Assembly (NCBI GenBank): GCA_945869695.1
Contig: CAMBPV010000006.1
Coordinates: forward strand, 1 to 63,342
Source of the DNA: Prosthecobacter debontii
GTDB taxonomy: Bacteria > Verrucomicrobiota > Verrucomicrobiia > Verrucomicrobiales > Verrucomicrobiaceae
DNA: 63,342 bases
Direction: 5' to 3'
The notes below the pieces were generated by a model. The model was not told the DNA's origin. It worked only from the letters and a program-made list of their open reading frames with translations, and made no database searches. Both the position numbers and the translations under genes were made by a program. Positions 9,216 through 18,494 of this stretch are shown piece by piece (the first letter of the stretch is position 1; each line of letters begins with the position of its first letter).

Positions 9216-12200
9216 ATGAAACGCATTTGGCAACATCCGCAAGAACCGAAAACCGGCCGCCGCTACTGGCGCAGTGTGGGAGAGTTGGAGCGCCGCTCAG
9301 AATTCATGAACAAACTGGGGGTGGAGTTCCCTGCGGGTGATACGATGAATGAGGAAGAGCGGGATAATTCTCGTCGTGACTTCCTCAAGATCATGGGCGC
9401 TAGCTTGGGGGCTATGGGTCTCGTGAGTTGCCGTCGTCCGCTCACGACCATTTTACCCTACACGAAGCATGTGGAGTGGGTGATCCCGGGTAAACCGCTG
9501 CTTTATGCCACGGCGATTCCGAAGCCGAATGGTGGGGCGCAACCTCTTGTGGTGACGACTCACGAAGGGCGGCCCACGCATCTGGCGGGTAATCCGCTCC
9601 ACCCGACTGCGGGTGGAGGTCTTGATTCATTTGCTCAGGCCTCCATTTTGGATCTCTACGATCCTGAGCGTTCACAGCGCCCCCTCCGCCACGGCAAGAA
9701 CGGCGTGGGTTGGAGTAGTGTGAATCGCGCGATTCGTGCCGCGACGGAGTCTGTCTCAGCCAAAGGTGGCGAGGGGCTTGCGGTTGTGGTCGGTGCCTCC
9801 TCATCGCCTACTTTCACTCGTTTGTTGGGTGAGTTGAAGAAAGCCTACCCGCAGGCAATGGTCGTCGAATACGATGCCATTTCTCGCGATGCTCTCAAGG
9901 CGGCGAATGCAGAACTCTTCGGTGCAGATGTGCTGCCTGTCGTGAATCTGAGCAAGGCGCTGCGTGTCTTCTCTTTGGATTGTGACTTCTTGGGTGTCAA
10001 TCCGGTCGGTGCTGACTCCGTAAAGGAGTTCATGGTTAACCGGGATGCCGACAAGGGTGTGGATTCAATGAATCGTCTCTATGCACTCGAAAACCGATTC
10101 ACGGTGACGGGTGGATTTGCCGATCACCGCAAGCCTTTGGCTGCGAGCCTCATTCCTGTCGCTGCGGCGCTTCTCGCTGCAGAACTGGGCGGAACTCAAG
10201 TTTCGGCGCTGGCGGCCACTGCCTCGGAAGACTTGAAAACTTGGGTAAAAGTTGCGGCTGATGATCTGAAGAAGTTTCAGGGTAAGGCAGTCGTTTTGAC
10301 CGGTTCTGGTTATGGTGCTGAAGTTCATGCGCTTGTCGCTACAGCAAACCAAGCGCTGGGCGCCTTTGGAACGGTGATTGATCTGGTGAAACCGGATACC
10401 GTGACCCCTGCTGGAATGCTCCCCGATCTGGTCGCTGCGGTCAGGGGTGGCAAGGTCTCGACCGTTGTCGCGCTTACGCCGTCCGACTTGTTCTATGATG
10501 CTCCAGGGGCTTCTGCGCTGAAGGATCTGTTCAAGGATAAGAAAGTGTCTCTGATTCATTGGGGGCACTCGCCGAATGCGACGGCGCGCCATTCTGATTA
10601 CCACATTCCTGCGGCGCATCCGCTTGAGGCTTGGGGGGATCTTCGCACTGCTGATGGGACCTACTCCATCGTTCAGCCCATGATTCAGGCGCTCTACGGT
10701 GGCGCTTCGGCCATTGAGGTTCTCTTGGCGCTGTTGGGTAAGAAAAAACTAGGTCTCGAGGAAGTGAAGCCTGCCGACCCAGCGGCTCCGCCTGCGCCCG
10801 CACCGGTCGATGCAGCCTACGCTGCTGTTCGTGAAACCTTTGAAAAGATTGCTGGAGGATTGGACGAGCAAAAATGGAATCTCACTCTTCGTGACGGATT
10901 CCTAAAGGGCTCCACCTTCGCCAAGGGTGGCTCACTCAATGCAGGTGCAGTGAATGGCATTGCTTCGAAAGCAACCGTGCTTTCGGCCCCAACGGCTGAG
11001 GCTCTTGAGGTTGTGCTGGTTCCCGATTCCACTCTTTGGGATGGCCGTTTTGCAAGCAATGCCTGGCTCCAGGAAGCGCCTGATCCCATCACCAAACTAA
11101 CGTGGGACAATGCCGCATGGCTGAGTTCCAAAACCTTTCAAGGTCTTGGGTTGAAGGAAGGTCAGATGGTTAAAATCACCGTGGGTGAAAAATCGATCTC
11201 TCTCGCGGCCATTGAAGCGCCTGGACACGTGTCGAACTCGATCACGATCGCGCTTGGCTACGGTCAGACAAAGCTCGGATTTGTGGGCTCCAATTCTGAC
11301 GGCAAGGGTCGTGGGTTTGATGCCTACAAACTTCGGTCTGATGCCAATCAGTATGTTCTGACGGGTGCCAAGGTCGAGAAGCTCGATGAGATTTACGAGT
11401 TGGCCATCACGCAGGAGCAGAACACCATGGAGGGCCGAGCCATCTACCGTGAGGCGACGGCAGAAGAGTTCAAGAAGACGCCTGATTTTGCCCAGAAGAC
11501 TGGGATGGACGGGCACATTCCGCAAAATATCTCGCTGTACAAAGGGCAGGTGGACCGCAAGACTCCCGAGAACCCGGAGGGTTTCGATTACGAGAATCTG
11601 CACCAGTGGGGAATGACGATCGATCTGAACAAATGCATCGGCTGCACGTCTTGTATCGTTGCGTGCCAATCTGAGAATAACATCTCCGTTGTCGGTAAGG
11701 ATCAGGTGCGCAAGGGCCGCATCATGCAGTGGATCCGCATGGACCGTTATTTTGCAGTTCCAAAGTGGGGCAAGGACGAAGCCGAGTCGGATGATGTCAT
11801 GATTAAGCCGACGGCTGAGCAGTTGGAAAACGCAGAGATGGTGAGTCAACCTGTGGCCTGTCAGCAGTGTGAGTCGGCGCCTTGTGAAACCGTCTGTCCG
11901 GTCAATGCAACGGTGCACACCGAAGAAGGTCTGAACGCGATGGCCTACAACCGCTGCATCGGAACGCGCTATTGCGCGAACAACTGCCCTTACACAGCCC
12001 GGCGATTCAATTTCTTTGATTACAACAAGCGTCCGCTCGATGAACTTTACATGGGTCCTCTTTCCACTCCGTCCAAAACGGGCATGAGGGAAAGCTTGCA
12101 GCTTCAAAAGAACCCAAATGTTACCGTTCGGATGCGCGGTGTCATCGAAAAGTGCACCTACTGCGTGCAACGTCTCGAGTCTGCCAAGATCAATCAGCGC

Positions 12201-12473
12201 CAGAAGCAGCGTGACTCAAAGAATTTCCGAGTTCCAACGGATTCTGTGAAGGTGGCGTGCCAACAAGCCTGTCCGGCTGGAGCGATCGAATTTGGTGATC
12301 TCGGTGATGAGAAAAGCGCCGTTAACAAGGTAAAGGCCTCTCCCCGTAACTACCAAGTGCTCAAATACGTCGGAACGCGTCCAAGAACGAGTTACCTCGC
12401 CCGCATCCGTAACGTGAACCCTGACATGCCGAACGCTGCAGCCATCGCGGCTTGGAGCGGTAAACAATTCTAA
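9216..12473 (+). CDS. actB: Alternative complex III subunit ActB, molybdopterin-oxidoreductase-like protein fused to an iron-sulfur domain
   Basis: 1085 aa. A twin-arginine motif (SRRDFLKIMGAS, about residue 53) sends the folded protein to the periplasm. The first about 750 residues resemble the catalytic subunit of complex iron-sulfur molybdoenzymes, but I see no N-terminal Cys cluster; ActB is known not to carry molybdopterin. The C-terminal domain has four ferredoxin-like Cys groups: CIGCTSCIVAC, CQQCESAPCETVC, CIGTRYCANNC, and CTYC with CQQACPAGA. It wires quinol oxidation in ActC to the haems of ActA and ActE. Confidence 0.95.
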   Translation: MKRIWQHPQEPKTGRRYWRSVGELERRSEFMNKLGVEFPAGDTMNEEERDNSRRDFLKIMGASLGAMGLVSCRRPLTTILPYTKHVEWVIPGKPLLYATAIPKPNGGAQPLVVTTHEGRPTHLAGNPLHPTAGGGLDSFAQASILDLYDPERSQRPLRHGKNGVGWSSVNRAIRAATESVSAKGGEGLAVVVGASSSPTFTRLLGELKKAYPQAMVVEYDAISRDALKAANAELFGADVLPVVNLSKALRVFSLDCDFLGVNPVGADSVKEFMVNRDADKGVDSMNRLYALENRFTVTGGFADHRKPLAASLIPVAAALLAAELGGTQVSALAATASEDLKTWVKVAADDLKKFQGKAVVLTGSGYGAEVHALVATANQALGAFGTVIDLVKPDTVTPAGMLPDLVAAVRGGKVSTVVALTPSDLFYDAPGASALKDLFKDKKVSLIHWGHSPNATARHSDYHIPAAHPLEAWGDLRTADGTYSIVQPMIQALYGGASAIEVLLALLGKKKLGLEEVKPADPAAPPAPAPVDAAYAAVRETFEKIAGGLDEQKWNLTLRDGFLKGSTFAKGGSLNAGAVNGIASKATVLSAPTAEALEVVLVPDSTLWDGRFASNAWLQEAPDPITKLTWDNAAWLSSKTFQGLGLKEGQMVKITVGEKSISLAAIEAPGHVSNSITIALGYGQTKLGFVGSNSDGKGRGFDAYKLRSDANQYVLTGAKVEKLDEIYELAITQEQNTMEGRAIYREATAEEFKKTPDFAQKTGMDGHIPQNISLYKGQVDRKTPENPEGFDYENLHQWGMTIDLNKCIGCTSCIVACQSENNISVVGKDQVRKGRIMQWIRMDRYFAVPKWGKDEAESDDVMIKPTAEQLENAEMVSQPVACQQCESAPCETVCPVNATVHTEEGLNAMAYNRCIGTRYCANNCPYTARRFNFFDYNKRPLDELYMGPLSTPSKTGMRESLQLQKNPNVTVRMRGVIEKCTYCVQRLESAKINQRQKQRDSKNFRVPTDSVKVACQQACPAGAIEFGDLGDEKSAVNKVKASPRNYQVLKYVGTRPRTSYLARIRNVNPDMPNAAAIAAWSGKQF

Positions 12474-12482
12474 GCTGGAAAC

Positions 12483-13964
12483 ATGGAATCCACCGCCACA
12501 GCGTCAAACTCATCAGCCGCACCGATCCAGCCTCGAGTTCTGGATCGCGAGCCGCTCGTTCTCAATAACCGTTCGTATTCGTGGATCACGAATCGGATTT
12601 GTGGGATCATCGAAAACAAGCAGCCCATGCTTTGGTGGATCCTGTTCCTGCCATCGGTGGTTCTCACGGGAGTCATGGCTTTTTGTTTTGTCTACCTGAT
12701 CGCGACCGGCGTGGGTGTCTGGGGTCAGAAGCAACCGGTTGCTTGGGCCTGGGACATCACCAACTTCGTGTTTTGGATCGGTATCGGTCATGCGGGTACT
12801 TTGATCTCTGCTATCCTGTTCCTGACTCGCCAGAAATGGCGCACGTCTGTGAATCGGGCCGCCGAGGCGATGACGATTTTTGCCGTGATGTGCGCCGGTC
12901 TCTTTCCGGCATTCCATGTGGGTCGTGTCTGGATGGTGTGGTTCCTCGCTCCGGTGCCGAACGCCAACGCGATCTGGCAGAACTTCAAATCGCCTCTCCT
13001 CTGGGACGTCTTCGCGGTTTCCACTTACTTCTCCGTCTCCGTGGTGTTCTGGTTCATCGGTCTCGTGCCGGATTTGGCGACACTTCGTGATCGTTGCAAA
13101 CCAGGGATCAAGAAGACACTCTACGGCATCTTTGCCCTCGGTTGGAGAGGTGCGAATCGGCACTGGAGCCATTACGAGACCGCCTACATGCTTCTCGCTG
13201 CTCTTTCCACTCCGCTCGTTCTCTCGGTGCATTCCGTGGTTTCGTTCGACTTCGCGACGTCTGTGGTTCCTGGTTGGCATACGACCATTTTCCCGCCCTA
13301 CTTCGTTGCGGGCGCGATCTTTGGTGGATTCGCCATGGTGCTCACGCTCATGATTCCTTGCCGGAAGATCTACGGTTTGCAGGATCTGATCACCGCGAAG
13401 CACATCGATAACATGGCGAAGGTCATTTTGTTGACGGGCACGATCGTGGGTTACGCCTACTGCATGGAACTTTTCATCGCTTATTACAGTGCCAACTACT
13501 ATGAGGGTCAGGCCTTCCTTCTCCGCGCACTGCATGGCCCTTCGGTTCCCTATTATTACGCGATGTTCTTCTGCAACGTGATCGCCCCTCAGCTCTTTTG
13601 GTTCCGCTGGGCTCGTCACAGCATGTTCTGGGTGATGGTGGTATCGATGTTCGTGAATTTCGGAATGTGGTATGAGCGCTACGTGATCATCGTCACGACT
13701 CTCGAAGTGCACATGACACCCGGCGCATGGCGGACGTTCCAAGCGACATGGGTCGATAAGGTGACCTTCCTTGGCACTTTCGGTTTCTTCATGATGAATT
13801 TCTTGCTCTTCCTCCGCTTCCTGCCGGTGATCGCCATCGGGGAAGTCAAGGGAGTGCTGCCTCAGTCGAATCCTCACCACGATCCCCATCAGGAGAAGGG
13901 TATTCAGGAGGAAGACTTGATGGACTACCCGGACCGCCATGTGGCTAAAACCGTGACCGCTTAA
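12483..13964 (+). CDS. actC: Alternative complex III subunit ActC, NrfD-like quinol-oxidising membrane protein
   Basis: 493 aa, strongly hydrophobic, with about ten membrane helices in the NrfD/polysulfide-reductase-subunit-C pattern. The N-terminal 30 residues are polar and cytoplasmic. As the membrane subunit next to ActB it is expected to hold the quinol site. It lies 9 bp after actB and 21 bp before actD. The assignment rests on size, topology and position in an otherwise complete act cluster. Confidence 0.93.
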   Translation: MESTATASNSSAAPIQPRVLDREPLVLNNRSYSWITNRICGIIENKQPMLWWILFLPSVVLTGVMAFCFVYLIATGVGVWGQKQPVAWAWDITNFVFWIGIGHAGTLISAILFLTRQKWRTSVNRAAEAMTIFAVMCAGLFPAFHVGRVWMVWFLAPVPNANAIWQNFKSPLLWDVFAVSTYFSVSVVFWFIGLVPDLATLRDRCKPGIKKTLYGIFALGWRGANRHWSHYETAYMLLAALSTPLVLSVHSVVSFDFATSVVPGWHTTIFPPYFVAGAIFGGFAMVLTLMIPCRKIYGLQDLITAKHIDNMAKVILLTGTIVGYAYCMELFIAYYSANYYEGQAFLLRALHGPSVPYYYAMFFCNVIAPQLFWFRWARHSMFWVMVVSMFVNFGMWYERYVIIVTTLEVHMTPGAWRTFQATWVDKVTFLGTFGFFMMNFLLFLRFLPVIAIGEVKGVLPQSNPHHDPHQEKGIQEEDLMDYPDRHVAKTVTA

Positions 13965-13985
13965 CCCTTGAACTGAGACTGATCT

Positions 13986-14543
13986 GTGAGCACCACGCTA
14001 AAAAGAGTCCACGGCTACCTCGCTGAATTCGAGAATGTGCATGATTTGTATCATGCCGCGGAGCACGTGAGGGATGCAGGCTATCAGAGATGGGATTGCC
14101 ATTCTCCATTCCCGATTCATGGCCTGGATCAGGCCATGGGTATCCAACGCTCCAAACTTCCATGGTTGGTTTTCTGCGGAGGCATCACCGGAACAACGAC
14201 GGCCTTCTTCCTTCAATACATCACCCAAAACGTGCTCTATCCGACCGTGGTGCAGGCCAAGCCAATCACTGCGATCTGGGCCATTCCAGCCTGGTTTCCT
14301 GTGATGTTTGAGTTGACCATCTTGTTCTCGGCATTCACCACGCTCTTTGGTCTTTTGGCCTTGATCGGGCTTCCGCGGTTCAATCATCCCATTTTCGCAT
14401 CCAAGCGCTTCGCCAAATTTTCAGATGACACTTTTTTTGTGTGCATCGAAGCACGTGACCCCAAGTTCTCTCAGGAAGGAACGAAAGCGTTTCTGGAGAA
14501 GATTGGCGGTAAGCACGTTGAACTCGTGGAGGACGATATCTAA
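13986..14543 (+). CDS. actD: Alternative complex III subunit ActD (DUF3341)
   Basis: 185 aa starting with GTG (protein MSTTLKRVHGYLAEF). It has a soluble N-terminal part with the conserved HSPFPIHGLDQAMG segment of this family, two membrane helices (about 60-82 and 100-128) and a short cytoplasmic C-terminus. ActD is a small structural subunit of the complex without cofactors. Its order between actC and actE matches known clusters. Confidence 0.93.
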   Translation: MSTTLKRVHGYLAEFENVHDLYHAAEHVRDAGYQRWDCHSPFPIHGLDQAMGIQRSKLPWLVFCGGITGTTTAFFLQYITQNVLYPTVVQAKPITAIWAIPAWFPVMFELTILFSAFTTLFGLLALIGLPRFNHPIFASKRFAKFSDDTFFVCIEARDPKFSQEGTKAFLEKIGGKHVELVEDDI

Positions 14544-14549
14544 CCCGGC

Positions 14550-15212
14550 ATGAAATACTTTTTCCTCAGTTTATTCTTTGTAGCAGTGATTGTGGTCAGC
14601 GCCGCTGGATTCCGTGGCAGCAAGTCGGAATTGCCGCCTATCGAGGTCTTCCCGGACATGGATGATCAGGCCAAAGTGAAGTTCCAGGCCGACAGCGGTT
14701 TCTTTGCGGATGGAATCGGAGGACGGAAACCTGTCGCTGACACCATGCCGATGGGATTCGAGGTTCCTGAAAAAGCAGCTGCCGAGGGTGCAAAGCCGGC
14801 CAAGTTTGGTTTCTCCCAGGGATCCGACTATTACAACAGTGGGAAGATGGGTGACTTCTACGGTGATGGCATTCCTCCAGAAGTGGAAGTCGACGCTGCT
14901 CTTATTGAGCGCGGACACCTGCGCTATAACATTTATTGTGCCGTTTGCCACGGTGAGTCAGGAAATGGAAAGGGTGTCACCTCAAAATATGGTATCCTCA
15001 ATGCCTTCAATTTCCATCAACCCGGGAACACAGACCCAGCCAACGCAGCGGCTTACCGCCCTCATGGAGCGATCTTTGATGCAATCACGAACGGCAAGGG
15101 CCTCATGGGCTCGTATGGAGGAAACATCACGGTGCGCGATCGCTGGGCGATTGTTGCTTACATCCATGCACTGCAATCCGCAGTGAAAGAAAACGGAGTC
15201 ACAGTTCAGTAA
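14550..15212 (+). CDS. actE: Alternative complex III subunit ActE, monohaem cytochrome c
   Basis: 220 aa. An N-terminal hydrophobic segment (residues 3-20) exports and probably anchors it. A single haem motif, CAVCHGESGNGKG (about residue 131), and methionines downstream (for example GLMGSYGG) fit a class I cytochrome. ActE collects electrons from ActA/ActB for delivery to soluble carriers or directly to an oxidase. It is 6 bp from actD and 19 bp from actF. Confidence 0.93.
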   Translation: MKYFFLSLFFVAVIVVSAAGFRGSKSELPPIEVFPDMDDQAKVKFQADSGFFADGIGGRKPVADTMPMGFEVPEKAAAEGAKPAKFGFSQGSDYYNSGKMGDFYGDGIPPEVEVDAALIERGHLRYNIYCAVCHGESGNGKGVTSKYGILNAFNFHQPGNTDPANAAAYRPHGAIFDAITNGKGLMGSYGGNITVRDRWAIVAYIHALQSAVKENGVTVQ

Positions 15213-15231
15213 CGGCAGGGACAATTCAGGC

Positions 15232-16575
15232 ATGAGTCATCACGTCACATTTAAAGATCTACCGGAAGGCGGCGAAAAATTCGACCCGGCTAAGGCTTCC
15301 GGTCTAATCACGCCGCTGCTCGGATTGGGTTTATTGGGCCTTGTGGGTTCAATATACTTCTTCATCACCAAGCCTGCTGAGTTTGCATACAGTTGGCTGT
15401 TTGCCTTCTTCTTCTGCTTTACTTTTGTGGTGGGAGGATGTTTTTGGATCTTGCTTCACAACGCCTCCAATTCCAGTTGGGGAGTGGTGATCCGTCGGCT
15501 TTTTGAAAACTTGGCCAACTTGGTGCCTGTGGTTTTCGTCCTTTCCCTGCCTCTGTTTTTGATCCCTTCTGTAAAAGACTCTCTCTATGAGTGGATGGTT
15601 CATCACCACCATGCCATCGAGCATGTGAAGGAGGCGGCAGCCCACGGCGATAGCCATCTCAAGGGAGGTGCCGCCATCAAGGAAGCCCTCCACCATGCCG
15701 GTCATCACACCCTTTCGGCCAAGTTTGGTTATCTGAACATCAGTCAGCATTTCCAACCCGTCGCGTTCAGTTGGAACACACGTTTCATCCTCTACTTTCT
15801 CGTTCTCTGGTACATTGCGCGGACTCTCCGCAATAAGTCACTCCAGCAAGAAGTGGACGGCGACATCAAGCATACGATTAGTGCGAGGAACTTCTCCTGC
15901 CAGTGGCTTCTGCCCTTTGGATTGACGGCAACCTTTGCGGCTCTCGATTGGATCATGACCATTGACTACAATTGGTTTTCTACCATGTGGGGGGTTTATA
16001 TCTTTGCAGGCTGTGCGTGGTCCTCCATGTCGATCATGATCCTTCTCGTCACCTATCTGCGGAGTTTGGGTTATCTCCAGAAAGTCGTTTCAGATGAGCA
16101 TTATCATTTGATGGGTAAGCTCCTTTTCGCTTTCACGGTTTTCTGGGCCTACATCGCCTTCAGTCAGTATTTCCTAATCTGGTACGCGAACATCACGGAG
16201 GAAACCCGCTGGTACTTGACGCGAAACACAGGTGGATGGCGCTGGGTCAGCATCCTCCTCGTGCTCGGGCACTTCGTTGCGCCCTTCGTTTTGCTCCTTT
16301 CCCAGACACGGAAGAAGAAGCCATTCGTGGTTTGCATGGTGGGAATCTGGATCCTGTTGATGCATATGCTGGACATTTATTGGAACGTCATCCCAGAGCG
16401 TGGACCCTCGCTCGGTCTCGGAGTGGTTGCGCCCGGTGCCTGGGTGGGTGATGTCGTCGCCGTTGTGACGGTGACCAGTCTGACTGCCTATGCCTTCCTT
16501 CGATCACTCGGAAAATACAGTTTGTATCCTTGGCGTGACCCGCGTCTTCTCGAGTCCGTGAACGTCGTAAACTAA
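15232..16575 (+). CDS. actF: Alternative complex III subunit ActF, NrfD-like membrane protein
   Basis: 447 aa with about ten hydrophobic helices. A His-rich stretch (HHHHAIEHVKEAAAHGDSH, about residues 124-142) lies in an extramembrane loop between helices. ActF is the second NrfD-like membrane subunit, structurally paired with ActC. It closes the canonical actABCDEF set. The next gene follows after 8 bp. Confidence 0.93.
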   Translation: MSHHVTFKDLPEGGEKFDPAKASGLITPLLGLGLLGLVGSIYFFITKPAEFAYSWLFAFFFCFTFVVGGCFWILLHNASNSSWGVVIRRLFENLANLVPVVFVLSLPLFLIPSVKDSLYEWMVHHHHAIEHVKEAAAHGDSHLKGGAAIKEALHHAGHHTLSAKFGYLNISQHFQPVAFSWNTRFILYFLVLWYIARTLRNKSLQQEVDGDIKHTISARNFSCQWLLPFGLTATFAALDWIMTIDYNWFSTMWGVYIFAGCAWSSMSIMILLVTYLRSLGYLQKVVSDEHYHLMGKLLFAFTVFWAYIAFSQYFLIWYANITEETRWYLTRNTGGWRWVSILLVLGHFVAPFVLLLSQTRKKKPFVVCMVGIWILLMHMLDIYWNVIPERGPSLGLGVVAPGAWVGDVVAVVTVTSLTAYAFLRSLGKYSLYPWRDPRLLESVNVVN

Positions 16576-16583
16576 TTTTCGTC

Positions 16584-16967
16584 ATGCCTTCCCCCATGGA
16601 ATCAACAACACCAGCCAAGATCGGAAAGGGAGCCTCGTTCACCTTTCTCCTTGGCACCTTTGCAGTCTTTGCTGTCCTACTTTCCCTGTTTCAGGCTTTC
16701 AATGGTGAAAGGCCTGAGGATCCCCGCGCAGCTGACCGCACCCAATTCACCGCCGAAGTCCGTGATGCTCAAAAAGAGATCATGACCAAGACCGGACTGA
16801 CCGACAAAGCGAAGGCTTCTGCTATTTACGCGAAAACGGCTGAGGCTTTGAAGGCCAAGGCAGCGACTCCGAGCAAGATGGTGGTCCCAGGATCGCCGAC
16901 CCAACTCAAGTCGATGGCCCCAGCGGCAGCAGCAACCCCTGCTGCGACTGCACCCGCGACCAAGTAA
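16584..16967 (+). CDS. Small membrane protein of unknown function in the act-cta operon
   Basis: 127 aa; ATG 16596 is an alternative start. It has one membrane helix (about 16-37), a polar helical stretch (ADRTQFTAEVRDAQKEIMTK...) and an Ala/Pro/Thr-rich low-complexity tail that looks periplasmic. There is no cysteine, haem motif or other metal site. I do not recognise the family. Its position between actF and the CcoN-like gene, 8 bp and 33 bp from its neighbours, suggests a structural or assembly role in the respiratory complex. Confidence 0.75.
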   Translation: MPSPMESTTPAKIGKGASFTFLLGTFAVFAVLLSLFQAFNGERPEDPRAADRTQFTAEVRDAQKEIMTKTGLTDKAKASAIYAKTAEALKAKAATPSKMVVPGSPTQLKSMAPAAAATPAATAPATK

Positions 16968-17000
16968 CTTCATTTTATTACCCGAAACCTGAATCTGATC

Positions 17001-18494
17001 ATGGCACAACCCGCCGAAAACGACATAGACAGTGACAGTCTCCGCCGCGCGGCCATTGACCGTTCGGTTAAGGGGCCCGTGTTGTTCCTGTTTACCAACG
17101 CAGCCTTTTGGCTGATGGCCTCAACCATCGTGGGCCTTTTCGCCGCCGTGAAACAGGTGTTCCCTGACTTTCTGGATGAGAATTGGCTCTGGTTCCTTCA
17201 GTATGGTCGAATCCAGCCTGCCCACCTGATTGCCCTTGTTTATGGATGGGGAATCCCTGTTGGATTGGGAACCAGTCTTTGGATCATGGCCCGCCGCACG
17301 GGGCAAGAACTGAAGACGGGCCGATCTCTGATGCTCGTCGCTGCGATTTTCTGGAACATTGCGGTGACCGCCGGGATCTTGGCGGTTTTGTTTGGTGGCA
17401 GCACCTCTGTCGAGTGGTTGGAGTTTCCTAAGTTTCTTTGGCCTGTGCTGCTCATCTGTTTCTTGGTTTTTGCCTGGCCGATGGTCTCCATGTTCGCACG
17501 CGCACGTCATCCTGAAGGTTTCATGATCAGCGCGTGGTACATCCTTGGAGCTTGCATTTGGTTTCCTTGGCTATTCACGACGGCGAATGTGTGCATCCAT
17601 TGCATCGGAGATCTGGGCGCTATCGGCGCAGGTATCAACGCTTGGTATGTAAACGGTGTGATTCTTCTTTTCTTCGTGCCGGTTGGAGTAGGCTCTGCCT
17701 ATTATTTTATTCCGAAGGTCACAGGTCAGCCTATCGCTAGCCAGCAATTGGCGAAGATCGGATTCTGGCTGTTGGCCGCCCTCGGTGGATGGTCCGGGAT
17801 GCAGCGTTTTATGGGCGGGCCTCTCCCGGCTTGGATGCCTGCATTCGGTGCGATGGCAGGTGTGCTCCTTTTGATACCCGTGGGTGTCGTCGGATGGAAT
17901 CATCACCTGACCACTTTGGGTAAGCATAAGCTCGTCCAGACAAGTCCCTCGCTCCGCTTTTCATTCTTCGGGGCTCTTTTCTACCCCGTCTCCGGCTTGA
18001 TCTACGCATTGCTTTCAGCCTTTTGGACTGGGGCTAATCTCCAGTTCACTCTTGCTTGGTATGGGTTTCAAGTCGTCAGCCTCTATGGATTCTTCAGCAT
18101 GTGCATGTTTGGGGCGATCTATTACATCGTGCCTCGCTTGGTGGGATGTGAATGGCTTTCCGTTCGATTAATCCGGAATCACTTTTGGTTCTCCGTCTAT
18201 GGCATCGGAGCTATCGTGGTCACGAGCATCATCTGTGGTCTTCAACAGGGCGGCGACATCAACGATCCTGAAAAATGGAACCTCTCGTTCAGCAATGTCG
18301 TCTTGAACATTCGTCCTTACATCGTCGCTCGTGCCGTAGCTTGGGGTTTGATCACATGGTCGAATGTGTGGTTCTTGATTCACTTGATGCTCATGGTCGC
18401 CGGATTGGGCCGTCGCAGCACTGCACCCACTCTCCTTCCTAGCCACGACCACGACGATGGTCTGCCCTCCATTTCCCATCCCTCCAAAGCATGA
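17001..18494 (+). CDS. CcoN-like (cbb3 oxidase subunit I) protein lacking nearly all haem and copper ligands
   Basis: 497 aa with about 12 membrane helices and unmistakable CcoN framework blocks (GRIQPAH, AYYFIPKVTG, GGPLPAW, NHHLTTLG, LYGFFSMCMFGAIYYIVPRL). The catalytic residues are gone. Where active CcoN has WYVHN this reads WYVNG (His to Asn218). THH in the WAGTHH block is MQR (Gln268, Arg269). GHxH in helix X is GFQV (Phe356, Val358). Only the helix II low-spin haem His75 remains. It therefore cannot bind CuB, high-spin haem or a bis-His low-spin haem in the usual way. Its stop overlaps the ccoO start (ATGA), so it is translated with an intact CcoO. I infer a non-catalytic scaffold. Confidence 0.9.
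   Translation: MAQPAENDIDSDSLRRAAIDRSVKGPVLFLFTNAAFWLMASTIVGLFAAVKQVFPDFLDENWLWFLQYGRIQPAHLIALVYGWGIPVGLGTSLWIMARRTGQELKTGRSLMLVAAIFWNIAVTAGILAVLFGGSTSVEWLEFPKFLWPVLLICFLVFAWPMVSMFARARHPEGFMISAWYILGACIWFPWLFTTANVCIHCIGDLGAIGAGINAWYVNGVILLFFVPVGVGSAYYFIPKVTGQPIASQQLAKIGFWLLAALGGWSGMQRFMGGPLPAWMPAFGAMAGVLLLIPVGVVGWNHHLTTLGKHKLVQTSPSLRFSFFGALFYPVSGLIYALLSAFWTGANLQFTLAWYGFQVVSLYGFFSMCMFGAIYYIVPRLVGCEWLSVRLIRNHFWFSVYGIGAIVVTSIICGLQQGGDINDPEKWNLSFSNVVLNIRPYIVARAVAWGLITWSNVWFLIHLMLMVAGLGRRSTAPTLLPSHDHDDGLPSISHPSKA

Noticed and set aside
12513..13940. 475-residue minus-strand frame opposite actC
   Set aside because: It is antisense to a well-supported membrane protein and shows the His/Arg/Glu-rich composition typical of the complement of hydrophobic codons.
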